64,000 nt of DNA from Rhynchopus sp. YZ270_cl-10. Its lineage: Eukaryota; Euglenozoa; Diplonemea; Diplonemida; Diplonemidae. A program made the position numbers and the translations under genes. The first letter of the stretch is position 1. Each line of letters begins with the position of its first letter. Below are positions 31,118-42,488 of this stretch, piece after piece. The stretch covers positions 124,001 through 188,000 of the forward strand of contig OZ037837.1 in assembly GCA_964035575.1 (NCBI GenBank). The letters run 5' to 3'. The notes beneath the pieces are model-generated. The model worked only from the letters and a program-made list of their open reading frames with translations, was not told where the DNA came from and did no database searches.

Positions 31118-33874
31118 TCACAGTGTCCACACTATCAGAGTGCCGTCGGAGCTCGCAGTTGCCAGACGTGCGTTGTCGGGAGCAAAGGCCACACGCGCCA
31201 CCACTGCCGCAGAGTGTCCGAGCAGGTCCGCAACCAGGGTCCCGCTCTTGCTCCACACCATCACGTCACCCTCGCCCACAGCAGCCAGCAGCGACCCGTC
31301 ACGGCTGTACCTGCTGTCGTGCACCGCACCAGACGGCATCTTCACAGCAAAGTGCTCCACTGGGCGGCCCACGGCAATGCTTCCCCCAGACCACCTCGTC
31401 ACACGGACCCACCCGTCCTCCATGCCACGCATGAGCTCCTGATCGCGGGAGAACGCCAGCGCCTTCACACGCACACGCACAGACGGCACCTCCGACACAG
31501 ACACGGTGCCGCTGCCGCTCAGACTCCACACACTTGTCACCTCGCCCACCTCTGTTCCCCACACGGTGGCGAGGAAGTTCCCAACAGTGTCGAAGGCAGC
31601 GCCGCGTGCGTGGTGCTGGATCACAGTGGAGGGGTCCGTCACATCTGACGCAAGCAGGTCAAACACACGTGTGTGCGGGTCGCTCCCGCCCCCGCTCACC
31701 ACGTAGCGCCCGTTGTCCGAGAACTGCACGCTCGTCACAGGTCTTCCCCGCGAATGGCTCAGGTCCACCAGGGTTGCCTCCAGCACACCTGTCGCAGCGT
31801 CGCACACAACCACACGCCCGCCCTCCCCAGCAAGTGCCACCAGGCTGTTGTTGGGCGAGAACGCAATGTCGTACACCTTGAAGCCGTCCGCACAGCCCAG
31901 CTGCGCCATCTGCAAACCCGTCTGCGCAGAGAACACACGCACAACACGGTCTGCAGCTCCTGTTGCCACACGGCTTCCGTCACCAGAGAACGCCACAGAC
32001 AGCAGGCGTGCAGGGTGCTTCACCTCGTAGGCACATGCACGTGACACTAATGAACCGCAGGGTTTTGTCACAGTGTCAACCGCCACACACTCAGGCTGAA
32101 CGTATGGCACACGTGTTGCAGGCACATCTGTTGGTGGGGCTGGTGTCGGCACTGCTGTCGGCGGTGCTTCGGTGGGATCTGCACAGACGAAGTCGAACTC
32201 AAAGCCTGTGTACGTCACAGACCCGTCACTGGTGAACTGCATGAACAGTGGCCCATCCCATGTGTGCTCTGTCCCCGAAGACAACGAACCAGCGTAGCGG
32301 TACACTTGCTGGTAGACGTCCTCCCGTACCTCGGTGCTGATGGTCATGTAGTCGTAGTTGCGCTCAGTGCTGAACAAAGTCCACGTGATGACCACAGTAG
32401 TGTCACATTCAATCTTCCAGCATTCGGATTCGCGGTTCCCATAGTTCAAGAAGCTCACCTGGCCTGTTGCAGTGTCGTTGTCAAAGACTGCCAGGTTGTT
32501 GCAGGTGGTGTAAGTTCCTGGCACACGTGTGAGTGGCACGTCTGTGGGAGGTGAGGCTGTGGGTTCCGCTGTTGGCGGTGCAACTGTCGGTTCCGCCGTT
32601 GGAACTGCCGTTGGTACAGCGGTGGGTTCAGCTGTCGGCGGTGCTTCGGTGGGATCTGCACAGAAGAAGTCGAACTCAAATCCTGTGTACGTCACAGACC
32701 CGTCACTGGTGAACTGCATGAACAGTGGCCCAGCCCATGTGTGCTGTGTCCCCGAAGACAACGAACCAGCGTAACGGTACACTTGCTGGTAGACGTCCTC
32801 CCGTACCTCGGTGCTGATGGTCATGTAGTCGTAGTTGCGCTCAGTGCTGAACGAAGTCCACGTGATGACCACAGTAGTGTCACATTCAATCTTCCAGCAT
32901 TCGGATTCGCGGTTCCCATAGTTCAAGAAGCTCACCTGGCCTGTTGCAGTGTCGTTGTCAAAGACTGCCAGGTTGTTGCAGGTGGTGTAAGTTCCTGGCA
33001 CACGTGTGGGTGGCACGTCTGTGGGAGGTGAGGCTGTGGGTTCTGCTGTTGGCGGTGCAACGGTTGGTTCCGCCGTTGGAACTGCCGTTGGTACAGCGGT
33101 GGGTTCAGCTGTGGTGAACGGCACACAAGAAAACCCTGGGGACCACACACCCGTGTCGTTGGTGTCTGCCCCCTCCTCACACTGCAGCACCCCGTCCCTG
33201 CGGTACCCCGCATCACATTCTGCGTCGCAAGACTCCCCAATGAAGAAGGTTCTGTTCCCCCTGCACTCCTCCGTGTTCAGGTTGTCATAATCGGGAATGG
33301 TCCCGCAGGTGCCAACGCGAAACGCAATGTCCACGTGCACGCTGGGGCTCATCTGGCACGGGTGTCCATATGTGCTGCCGGGCATCAGTGGGTAATCGAC
33401 ACCCTCTATCCAGACCTCGTGGTCGCCGACTTCATCTGACGGGATGATGATGGAATACCATGTAAACAAACTGGTGGAACTACCACATATGGGCAGAGTG
33501 TCACTTCCCTGCGCTCTGGATCCATAGATCCCGTGGCACGTCACAGAGCTGCCACTTGGGAAGGCGTGCACGTATTGATCATCCAAATCCTCTGTGTACC
33601 CGCAGTACTCAAGGACCGAAGAGACCCCGTCCACATCGAGAGAGCTGTGATCAGGTGCGTCGCAAAACACAACTCTGCTGCTGCTGTGGTCCCCTGACGG
33701 TGTTCGCACGTGGACAACACCACGTTCATTCTCCTGTGAGTTGTGGTAAGTGGCCAGCCACAGGGTGACGTAGCCCGGCTGTGCCGACGAAACAGATGAG
33801 CACACGGCATTGATGTGCGCCTCCACAACACTGGCAGCCAGCATCGCAACGACACTTGCACGAAGTGCCGACAT
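31118..33874 (-). CDS. Secreted Sushi-CUB-WD40 protein, short paralog
   Basis: A 918-residue protein. A signal peptide (MSALRASVVAMLAASVVEA) is followed by a Cys-containing β-rich N-domain (~20-188) that I cannot name. A Sushi/CCP-like module follows (~190-250: CGTIPDYDN...GFSCVPF). Pro/Thr linkers (PTAVPTAEPT) then separate two CUB-like domains (~295-405 and ~455-563: NYDYMTI, FMQFTSDGSVTYTGFEFDF). Residues ~605-918 hold seven WD40-type blades, from LLSVAFSGDGSRVATGAADR to ARLATASSDGTLIVWTL, a closed propeller. There is no membrane segment, so it should be secreted or held on the surface by partners. CUB and Sushi bind proteins or glycans; a WD40 propeller outside the cell is unusual. The start at 33874 opens the signal peptide, 22 nt after a GCAG. 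WD40 and N-domain are almost identical to the giant paralog at 45556. Confidence 0.85.
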   Translation of the reverse strand: MSALRASVVAMLAASVVEAHINAVCSSVSSAQPGYVTLWLATYHNSQENERGVVHVRTPSGDHSSSRVVFCDAPDHSSLDVDGVSSVLEYCGYTEDLDDQYVHAFPSGSSVTCHGIYGSRAQGSDTLPICGSSTSLFTWYSIIIPSDEVGDHEVWIEGVDYPLMPGSTYGHPCQMSPSVHVDIAFRVGTCGTIPDYDNLNTEECRGNRTFFIGESCDAECDAGYRRDGVLQCEEGADTNDTGVWSPGFSCVPFTTAEPTAVPTAVPTAEPTVAPPTAEPTASPPTDVPPTRVPGTYTTCNNLAVFDNDTATGQVSFLNYGNRESECWKIECDTTVVITWTSFSTERNYDYMTISTEVREDVYQQVYRYAGSLSSGTQHTWAGPLFMQFTSDGSVTYTGFEFDFFCADPTEAPPTAEPTAVPTAVPTAEPTVAPPTAEPTASPPTDVPLTRVPGTYTTCNNLAVFDNDTATGQVSFLNYGNRESECWKIECDTTVVITWTLFSTERNYDYMTISTEVREDVYQQVYRYAGSLSSGTEHTWDGPLFMQFTSDGSVTYTGFEFDFVCADPTEAPPTAVPTPAPPTDVPATRVPYVQPECVAVDTVTKPCGSLVSRACAYEVKHPARLLSVAFSGDGSRVATGAADRVVRVFSAQTGLQMAQLGCADGFKVYDIAFSPNNSLVALAGEGGRVVVCDAATGVLEATLVDLSHSRGRPVTSVQFSDNGRYVVSGGGSDPHTRVFDLLASDVTDPSTVIQHHARGAAFDTVGNFLATVWGTEVGEVTSVWSLSGSGTVSVSEVPSVRVRVKALAFSRDQELMRGMEDGWVRVTRWSGGSIAVGRPVEHFAVKMPSGAVHDSRYSRDGSLLAAVGEGDVMVWSKSGTLVADLLGHSAAVVARVAFAPDNARLATASSDGTLIVWTL

Positions 33875-34045
33875 CCTTTTGTCTTTACGCTCTCTTCTGC
33901 TTCTTTCTTTCTTTATTTATTTACTATGTGTTTGATGATCTGTGGAGGCTGTGTGTGGGTGTGTCGCAGAAGTTACTAAACCCCTACCACTGTCGTTCCC
34001 TCACACTCAAAACATACATGAGAGAAGAACACAAAACCTGCTGAT
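33875..34045 (-). repeat. 5' flank shared with the giant CUB-WD40 gene
   Basis: Nearly identical to 52672-52855, the giant copy having about 10 extra bases (GGCCCCAGTG). It contains the CAG site and an AAGAAAGAAAG purine tract on the coding strand. Confidence 0.8.
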
Positions 34046-34049
34046 GCAG

Positions 34050-35368
34050 AATCGTGCACAGCACACTCCACTCTCCTCACTATGTGTAACAACTCAGGAA
34101 GTGAGTCACAGCCTGGAAGGACCACCTTGTGGAAAGACATCAAGGTTGCGAGAACAGCGTTGAAATAGTAGGATCGGTAAGCAACGTTGATTCGGTGATT
34201 GCACAAAATCCTCCTGTTTTAGGGATGATTGGCGAACGTACCGGTATTACTACCTCTCCAAGCTTCGTAGGAATAAAAGTGAAATACCCCCCCTTCTTTA
34301 TCTTTTCGCTGTTTGTTTTTTGTTGATCGCATCCATGCAATTCATCAAACCACAAAAGTCCGAAAACCCCCCTACACCCGACAACCCGTCCTGAAGTACG
34401 GGGGAGAGGTGGAACACAAAAGGGGGGAAGGGGAGAACGGTAAGACTCTGGATGGCAACTGAAGAGGGCGTCGTTCATTTCCAGACGTATTGCATACTGT
34501 ACAAAAAAAAGTATCCCAGCGCAGTATGCTATGGGATATCACTTATCCGGTCCTTTCCTCCTTATCCAGACTATACGCAGGGCAAAAAGGTCGAGCCTGG
34601 CTATGACTGCGTGCGGCCACGTCCTCTTCCTCTGTCACACCCTCCATCCTGTGGGATGTGTAGAACGGCACAGACACGACCTTTGCAGGATTCGGCGCAA
34701 GTATCAGCAGCCCGGGCAGGTACACGTGACGCAGCGATCGGCTGCACCTGGCGGGTCATCAGCAACCCATGGTGCACAGCGACGTCACCTGCACAGCCAT
34801 GTAGACTATGATGCAGTGCAGTGGGTTCCACGTGTGCGCAATCTTTACACACAGCAATCATGCAGCTCCGGATCCGCGTCGCTGCAACGGAGCGTGAACA
34901 GCGTGCCATGAATGCCCAATGAAAGGAAGCTGGCGCCTGATGGGTTGCACCCGTCTGCAGCACATAAGTCCTTCGTTCCCGTCACCACGTCAAGTTGCTC
35001 CTCACCGGAGTGTACGAAAACTCCCGCAATCTGTCGGCGGGTGCTGTACTATGGTGTCCTGCTCAAACACTGCTGTTTCCACAGTCCGACGCCGTCCAAC
35101 GTGCATGTGAACGACGCAAGACCATGTGTGCAGCCATCGCCTCAACCGTCGCACCTGTGGCACCTTTCAACAATAGGTGATACACTACAAGTAGTGACGT
35201 TCTAGTCTGACACCACTGCAGTACCCAGGATTCTGCTTCTTCTGCAGATGGCCTCCCAGCGTCGTCTGTCGCAAACCCGAAGCGTCGTCGTGTCAGGTAC
35301 ACACAGATAGCCTGTGTGTACGGGATAGCTCCTGCAGGTTCTGCGCCTACGCCAAGTACTCAGCAGCG
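34050..35368. other. Intergenic, no supported gene
   Basis: Several open frames occur on both strands (for example 34601-34963 minus) without domain similarity. The region around 34600-35350 has gene-like GC content and may hold decayed coding sequence that I cannot identify. Confidence 0.35.
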
Positions 35369-35480
35369 TCATTGCACCTTCCCTCCGAAGCTTGTGTCAA
35401 AGCCGTCTTCGCACAACTCTGCTGCAGACGCCACCTTCCGCCGTATGTCCGCAGTTGTATCGTCCGCACCAACTTGACTG
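35369..35480 (-). pseudogene. Relic of the ubiquitin-like head of the LRR family
   Basis: The minus strand reads VGADDTTADIRRKVASAAEL then CEDGFDTSFGGK, matching VGVDDTVVTMRQKVASAVGL and AEDSFRMGFGGK of the LRR genes. It stops after GGKVQ and no repeats follow, so it is a fragment. Confidence 0.6.
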
Positions 35481-35560
35481 TGTGTACTTCTCTCCGTCAA
35501 AGCTCTGCATTTCCATCGTGTTGTAAAGCAATGGAGTCCAGAAACCTTAGACATAAAAAA

Positions 35561-35696
35561 TAGCGAAATACAAAAAACCAGCTCGTGTGGAAGAAGAAAA
35601 GGAGAGGAAAATATTGGGGTGACGTTTTTGGGTACGGGGCGGAGAATAAAATATGTTCGATAAAAGAAATGCAATCTTTTTATTTCATCTTGTTCA
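35561..35696. repeat. Dispersed repeat family R1, copy 3 (longer version)
   Basis: The R1 core plus an upstream part (TAGCGAAATACAAAAAACCA, TGTGGAAGAA) that also occurs in copy 4 at 60042. It shows the full repeat is about 140-150 bp. Confidence 0.65.
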
Positions 35697-38605
35697 AAAA
35701 AAGGAAGATATCTCCATCAAAAAAGGCTGTGGGGTGGGGATACAAAGCCACTGGAAGAAGATTTCCACCTTTGGAGCTTTGTGAGCACTGAACAGATTTG
35801 CTTTTTGTATTATACTATAGGTCAAAGACAGGGAGGGGGAGGGGAGGGGAGGGGAGAGGGACACCGTACAGTACCAAGCACACCCGTAAGCCCAGCCAGC
35901 AAGCTGACTGGGCGAACCGTAGGTACTGGCCATAAGGCCCAAACCCTCGGAACAACAAGGCTCCTCGAAGTGCATGACCCAGTGCACCGGGTGGACCCCC
36001 AACCATGCGGTCCTACATCCATTTCGAGGTTGATGCCAACAACAAAAGCAACAAAATATTGTGGTGCACGTGTTTTACTTTGCAGTATGATTTTAAGATA
36101 CAATAAGAACTACGCGAACCACGAGAGAAAAAAGGGGATTTATTTTTAAAAACGAAGCAGGCCGTATTTGCTCACACACCCCCCGTCAAGTGTCTGTCAG
36201 GTCTGTTCATAAAATTGGGTGGAGAGCATGGGTGATAAAAACAACAATTTCTAGGGGTGTGGGGATCCCACTGTGGGGTTGGGGGCGCATATACATGGTT
36301 GAGTCCGGTTTAACGTACTGTTAACGATAGTGCGCACAAACCCATATATTATTATTTTGTGGGGAAAAAATTGCTGCGAAAAATCTCTTTTGAATCATCT
36401 TCGCACTTTCCGGATGAGAAGCATATGTGAAGTATTTCAACATAATCAAGAATTCAATAAATTGATAGCATAGGAGGAGGGATAAATTTGAAAATATATC
36501 CATTCCGCTTGATCAGATCTCGACTGTTTGTTGCATTGCACGCTTCCACCATCGGTGGCAGAGCACAAAAGGGTAAAATGAAAACATATCGGGTGGGGTC
36601 CCTGATCTAATCTGTGCGGCTGTATATATTTACCCTAACACTCCATGTTTGGCCAGGGCCTCTCCAGCGCGTCAGTTGCAAAAAAATATGCTCCTAACTT
36701 TTATGTGGTATGTTTTGCAAAACGTAAAAAATCTTAACGTACACTCTCTGTTGATTCTAAAACGGGGGAGGGTAAAAAAGCGCGAAAGGTAAATTGGGGA
36801 AGAGGTTGAAAAGTTGGAACGCTTCCTCACACCATTTTTTTTTTTTGAATAAATAAATAAAACTCCTCTCGAAATTGTTCAATACTGAACTGAGAGAAAG
36901 AAGAAACCCCAAACCCTCCCAGACCAAACAGTCTAACCTGTTGTATTGACATAGTGTGGGGAGAATGAGGAGCACAGGAATCGTCTTCGCGCATACTAAA
37001 AGATTTCCTACGATATGTCACAAGTGTCATGTCACCGAAAAAGGAAAACGTTTCATCAAAAAAGAATACAAAATAATGCTAATATACATACAATGCAACG
37101 AGGCCGAGTCGGCCTCGCCAAGGCCTGAAAATAAATACTCAGGCGTGCCTGAGGCGTACTCGGGATTAGTTACGTTTAAGTACGCCTCAGGCACGCCTGA
37201 GTATATTTATATTTCTTACCAGCACTTTGGTCATGAACAAAAAAGTATTTCCCCCCAAATTTTGTGGCTTTCGATTCAGAGGTAGCAAAATCTTTCAAAT
37301 GCGGGGTCGCACGATGAAAAATGTGCCTGTGGGCCGAGCGAGTCGAAAAAATGAAAAGGGTTCGCTAAGCTTTGGTGCTGATGATATATATTTTGGTGGT
37401 TCCAATGATTCAAGAATCATTGGAAACAAATGTCGGGGTGCTTTTCGACTGGTTCCCTTCGGGGCCCAACTTGATGCAAGACGGAAGAGGCTCACACAAG
37501 GCTGGACCCTCTAACACTAGAGAGATCCCATCGAGATCCCAGAATTTTACACAGGCCTCCTTGATCCACAGACCACAGCTCTATTTTTAGTACAACTATG
37601 GGGTGACCAAAGGACTTTTTTACACATACCCGAGGTATGACTCATCTTCTGCGAAGCCTCTTTTTAGGAGGCAGTTTACTGTAAGCAGTAACCATGATAT
37701 TTTTCCTTTAAAAAAATTGTCCGACCCCTGAATTTTTTCAGATCGCTCCGGAAATGCATCAGAGGCCCTTTTTGCGGGGGGAAAATACACACCAGGCGCC
37801 TGAAACGCAAGTATGCGTTGATATATACTCAGGCGTGCCTGAGGCGTACTTAAACGTAACTAATCCCGAGTACGCCTCAGGCACGCCTCAGTGACGCCTC
37901 AGGCACGCCTCAGATATATTTTCCAGATATGAGTATTTTCAGGCGTACCCGGCCTCGTTGCATTGTATGAATATAGTTCTTCGCATCATGCGATATGCAT
38001 ACCTGTCGGGGCGGGTGGGGGTTTTACAAAAAATAAAAAAAAGAGAGAAACTGCCATACCCAATTGCAATAAATGAAGCGACACCACATCTCTTTAGGTT
38101 AGGGGGCTGTCTTGAATCAAGATTACCTATCACTGATTGGTGTGGAGGGAGAGATGTCGGGACACTTGTCATGCAAGAAAGGGTGTGCATGGCTGAAACA
38201 AAAATGGGGTAAAATGATGATAAAAAAAACAAAACATGAAGATGTACCTCACGGTTACACAAAAACACAGCAATATGACATCATTGCCTGAAAATTAACA
38301 CTCACCCAGTACCTCATGTGCCCACGTTTTGTGAATAGCCCCAAAAAGCACACAGTTTTCCCTGCGGTCTTTAGAAGACAGTAACAGTGCTGGTAAGTTG
38401 CATATATTACAATGCAACTTTCTCTGACACAAGATTACACACCACAAACAGAAACACAGTCGATTACCAAGTGAGCAAAGTTACACACGCCTATAGAACC
38501 TCACCCGTCTACGTTTTATTAGATCACAGATCGGTGCCGTCTGAGAGACAGCGTAATTTGCAGCAAGTGCACTCGTAAGGGAAGCACACGCTGAATATAC
38601 TGGAG
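35617..38605. repeat. Segmental duplication, copy split by extra DNA (36260-38057)
   Basis: The outer parts (35617-36255 and 38058-38605) match 29510-30178 and 30195-30770. The 1.8 kb between them has no counterpart in the first copy and contains the TIR element at 37087-37969. No gene was seen in the interval. Confidence 0.7.
37087..37969. mobile_element. Non-autonomous inverted-repeat (MITE-like) element with target-site duplication
   Basis: Both ends carry CATACAATGCAACGAGGCC in inverted orientation and are flanked by the direct repeat AATATA. Inside each end lie inverted copies of ACTCAGGCGTGCCTGAGGCG around a CTCGGGATTAGTTACG core, so each terminus can itself form a hairpin. The 880-bp element has no transposase frame. 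It resembles a foldback-type DNA transposon moved in trans. Confidence 0.8.
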
Positions 38606-38918
38606 GTGGGGAAATCTTTGGGGGACAAAAAGGGGGAGAAAAGAAAGGGGAAAACAGGGAATTTCAGACAGGGTGGAGAAAATCGGGGGGGAGTGGGCGT
38701 CAATGAAAAACAAAAAAAAAATATCAAACTACATACTGTAAAATCGTTTAATTTGTCACCTACAATAATGTGACAGAATAGCAAAAATGATGACAAAATG
38801 ACAAATTATATAAGTGACACATTATTATGATGATTTAATTATGTTTTGGGACCACAGACGGGGAGCTGGTTCTGATACTGCAGTGGAGAAGGTGTTCAGG
38901 TTGTTGGTTTTGAGAAAA

Positions 38919-38973
38919 GACGCTGCAGACCAAGGGGGTTCTGCGGAGCAGAACCCCCTTGGTCTGCAGCGTC
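38919..38973. repeat. Perfect palindrome with 26-bp arms and a 3-bp loop
   Basis: The arm GACGCTGCAGACCAAGGGGG(TTCTGC) is followed by GGA and the exact complement. A second palindrome, GCGGCCGCGGCCGC, lies at 39032-39045. Confidence 0.9.
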
Positions 38974-39149
38974 ACAGGAAGCAACGCTTTCCCGCTGGCA
39001 CTGGCTGATATCGGGAAGGCTTCGTATGTGAGCGGCCGCGGCCGCTTCCGTCCCTACGGGGATCTGCTGTCTACTGAGGATAGGTTGCAGTGCTAATACA
39101 GAAAGTATCACTCAAGGCTGTACTTTAAAAAGTAGACACAAAATAACAC

Positions 39150-39245
39150 GGATCGGAAAAGTACTTTGCCCAAAAGTAAAGTACTTTTCCAAAAAAAAAA
39201 GTACTTGAAGAAAAAAAAGTACTTTTTTTTTTTCTGTGCAAAAAT
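39150..39245. repeat. A(n)GTACTTT(n) palindrome cluster
   Basis: Repeated AAAAAGTACTTTTT palindromes, also found at 42245-42480 and 43300-43375. They flank the inner shell of the composite element. Confidence 0.8.
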
Positions 39246-39424
39246 TGTACGGACATGGCTTCATAAATATATTGAATATCGTCAATATATTGATTTGGTG
39301 ATGAATATTATTGATTGAATATTGAAAGTGTCAATAATATTGACTGAAAACTGTCAATATTTCAATAATATTGAAATATTGATCATATTATTGAATATTG
39401 ACGTTGCAGTGCCTGCTTTTTCCT

Positions 39425-39680
39425 TGACGGGAGGCCATAGCTGAGAATAAGACTTGGGGACCCGGGACCCGGTTATTCTCAGTGGGACTGGGCACAATAT
39501 GTCGAAAACGCTGTGAAAACGCCTGAAAGCGGGTCAGGGACCCGGGCGCGGGAGGGTGGAGGGGTATTCCCAGTCCCTAGGACTGGGACTGTACCCAGTG
39601 CCCAGTACCCGTCCTAGTTCTAGTCCTGGGACAGTACCCGGGACCCGGCTTAATCTCAGCTCCCCTCCAGCCACAGAGTG
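39425..39680. repeat. GC-rich palindromic block (GGGACCCGGGACCC type)
   Basis: Contains GGGACCCGGGACCC and AGTCCTAGGACT palindromes between AGCTGAGAATAAG and its imperfect complement near 39655. Similar in style to the GGGTACCCC blocks but with a different core. Confidence 0.55.
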
Positions 39681-39689
39681 GAGAGGCAA

Positions 39690-41130
39690 AGGGTCAAACT
39701 TTTCTGTTGAAGCCATGTGCGCAACATTTCAAAGATTGTGCCATAAATCGCACATTATACACTATAGCATGGATAGGGTAGAGCTGTGGGCTACCGCTCG
39801 TAATTCCTAAACACTTGTGTTTAGGTTTTTAAGGTTGCTGCCCTCCCAGTACCCTCCTGGTGCACCCACCCGAAAATGCACCAAAGTGTAAGATTTTTTC
39901 GGCGTTGGAAAGATTGGGCCTCAAAAATGCGGATCACCAAATCAGATATGTGAGAGATTTGTTTTTAATTCCTATTTTCGTGTCGCGAGTTTACGTGGGA
40001 AATGCTTTAGAAACGTGCGTTCCTTAAGTACCCTATGGGCAAAACAGGCGTTTTTCACCAAAAACAGGGATTTTCGCCTTTTTGGGTGGTTTTTTGGGCC
40101 CCTATGGACTGGGAAACGCGATTCTGGGGTGCTAGAACCAGGTCTAGGCCGCACAGGGGTACTTCTGTGGGCAAAAACAACCCACAAAACCATGCACTGC
40201 GTTGTGTTCTGTGACCATTCAGGTGTTTTAGCTAGTGTACGAGGCGTTGCGATCGATTTGGTTTCGTTCTCGCTCATCAACCACACGAGCTAGCAAAAAA
40301 TATTTAGGATTCGCAAAACCAAATTTTGTCCGCGCCGCAGGCGCACAGTGCGCTACTTTTTTATGAGAGTTGCGAACATACATTTGAAAAATCCATCCAT
40401 CCACATGTCTTTTTTTATGAGAGGATCAGTGAGTAAATAGTTCCGCTTATGGGCCCAGGAGGCTTCCCCTGGTCAGGGGTGGGGTTTGCTGCTTGGAGAG
40501 GAGGTTCTTCTGGGTACAGAACGAGAAAAAAGAGTAGTTGAAACGTGCTTAAAACGCAGTCGAGCTCATGCAAATGTGGGTGTTCCGTACCGTAAGAGAA
40601 CGGAGGCGGTTCACAACCGCTCGACGAATCACGCGACCTCTTTATACCCCAGCCTTTTTAACAACCAAAAAAACTCTATGATTTTGCACGTGTTACCGTG
40701 GGACTCTAAGGGCAATCATGGCTCAATTCGTAAACGCGCACGTGCCATTCAATGCCATCGCGGGGGAGCGACTTGCCTTGTGGCATCAGATGGCTCCATA
40801 GTGGGGGGATCTACGCGGACAGTGTAGAGGGGGTAGGGTGGGGGGCGGCATTCTCTACCTGGCTTCTGAAGAAGGGTGTCTTCCCTTGGGGCTACCGCGA
40901 AGTGCAATGCGGACTCGAGAAGTCATGTGGAATTTTGTCATAGTTGGTATCACACAAGTCGCCATATTTTTTGCATTTTTTGGTCCGAAGTTCAATTACC
41001 AGTCCTGGAAATTGGGGCAAATTTTTTTGTGCCTCAACTCGGGCATGTTTTTATGTGTGGTGCACGAGTTGTGTGAGGTTGAAAGATGCAGAACCAGTTT
41101 CCAAGGGGCGCAAGACCATTGTGTGAAGGA
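39690..41130. other. Interior of the composite element, no supported gene
   Basis: Plus-strand frames at 40015-40293 and 40486-40827 are open, but neither shows a transposase catalytic pattern nor any domain that I recognise. Confidence 0.35.
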
Positions 41131-41274
41131 AAGTGTCAATATATTGATCAATATATTGATCAATATTTGCAAATATTGAATGGGAAATTTACACGGTAAA
41201 AGTGTCAATATATTGAAAATTTCCTACGTGATATTGATCAATATATTGATATTGAAAAAAACGTGAAAAAAAAT

Positions 41275-42217
41275 ATCAGTCCTATTCGTGGTCATTTACC
41301 CCCCCCCCTAAATTTACCCCCCCCCCTTATTTTACCCCCTTTTTCAGAAAAAAACGGTTCAGGCCAAAATAACATGGTAATTTACCCCCCCCCCCCCCCC
41401 CCTTATAATACCCTGTTGCGGCTGGTACTTTACCCCCCTGGGGGGGTAAAGTACCAGCCACCAGGTAATTTTTGGGTACTTATCGCCGCAACACGCCAGG
41501 TGGTGTTTTGTCACGAGTGACCTAAACCCACGAGCGAAGCGAGGGGGTTCAGGGAACGAGTGGCAAAACACCACCTGGCGTGTAATTATGGGGTAATAGT
41601 TTCACTTAGTGCAGCGCATACCTGTTTTGCTTTATGGTTTGCTGGGAGGGGCTGATGTGTTCAGCGGGTCGTACATCCGTAGACTGTAGGACTCGTCTGA
41701 TTTGAAGCTGGAGACAAGCTCGAAATGAGGAAAGGGGTAAAGTGCAAATAATCCTTCACCCTGTTTTGCATCGCGTGTGCAGGTAGATGGGTGCAGGTGG
41801 GTACGGTTCTGCTGCGTGGGCGATACGTTTGGGACACGTCACGGAATCTGAGGCAACATCGTGATCCCTGACCAGTCATGGTTCAGGCACGGGCAGAAAG
41901 ATGATGTGGATGATGTGGATCCATGATGCATGACTGCTTGCGATGTCGCAAGGAAGTGAGGAATTTTTTTCAGACGACACATTTGTCATGAGAGCATGTG
42001 TTGTCACACTGTGTTGTGCAAAAATTTACCCCACCGTGTATGAAAAAGTCCCCCCTTCCCACCCAAAAACATGACCAAACCCATAACATGGTAATTTACC
42101 CCCCCCCCCCCCTTACCCCCTCATTTACCCCCCCCCCTTATTTTACCCCCCTATTTCCAAAATTTCCGGTTCACCGACCCAAAGGGGGGGGGGTAAATTA
42201 CCACGAATAGGACTGAT
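41275..42217. mobile_element. Inverted-repeat element with C-rich ends
   Basis: Ends ATCAGTCCTATTCGTGG(T), continuing into (C/A)ATTTACCCCC, are inverted over about 33 bp with one mismatch. The interior holds ACCCCCCCCC tracts and a perfect palindrome at 41419-41457 around TTTACCCCCCTGGGGGGGTA. It also holds an inverted pair CACGCCAGGTGGTGTTTTG (41492 and 41564). There is no coding sequence. It interrupts the inner shell of the surrounding composite element. Confidence 0.7.
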
Positions 42218-42488
42218 TGAATATATTTATGAAGCCATGTACGGAGGAAAAAAAAAAAAGTACTTTTTTTTTTCCCGTCAAAAATTGTACGGAGAAAAAA
42301 AATAAAAAGTACTTTTTTTTTTCCAGTGTTCTAAATTTTTTTTACAGGAAAAAAAAAAAGTACTTTTTATTTTTTCTCTCCGTACAATTTTTGATGGAAA
42401 AATAAAAAGTACTTTTTGTTTTTTCAAGTACTTTTTTTTTTTCCTGTACAATTTTGATGAAAAAAAAAAAAGTACTTTATCCACGCGC

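Noticed and set aside
40015-40827. Two plus-strand frames inside the composite inverted-repeat element as transposase candidates
   Set aside because: No DDE/D or other catalytic pattern and no DNA-binding motif was visible, so the element is treated as non-autonomous.
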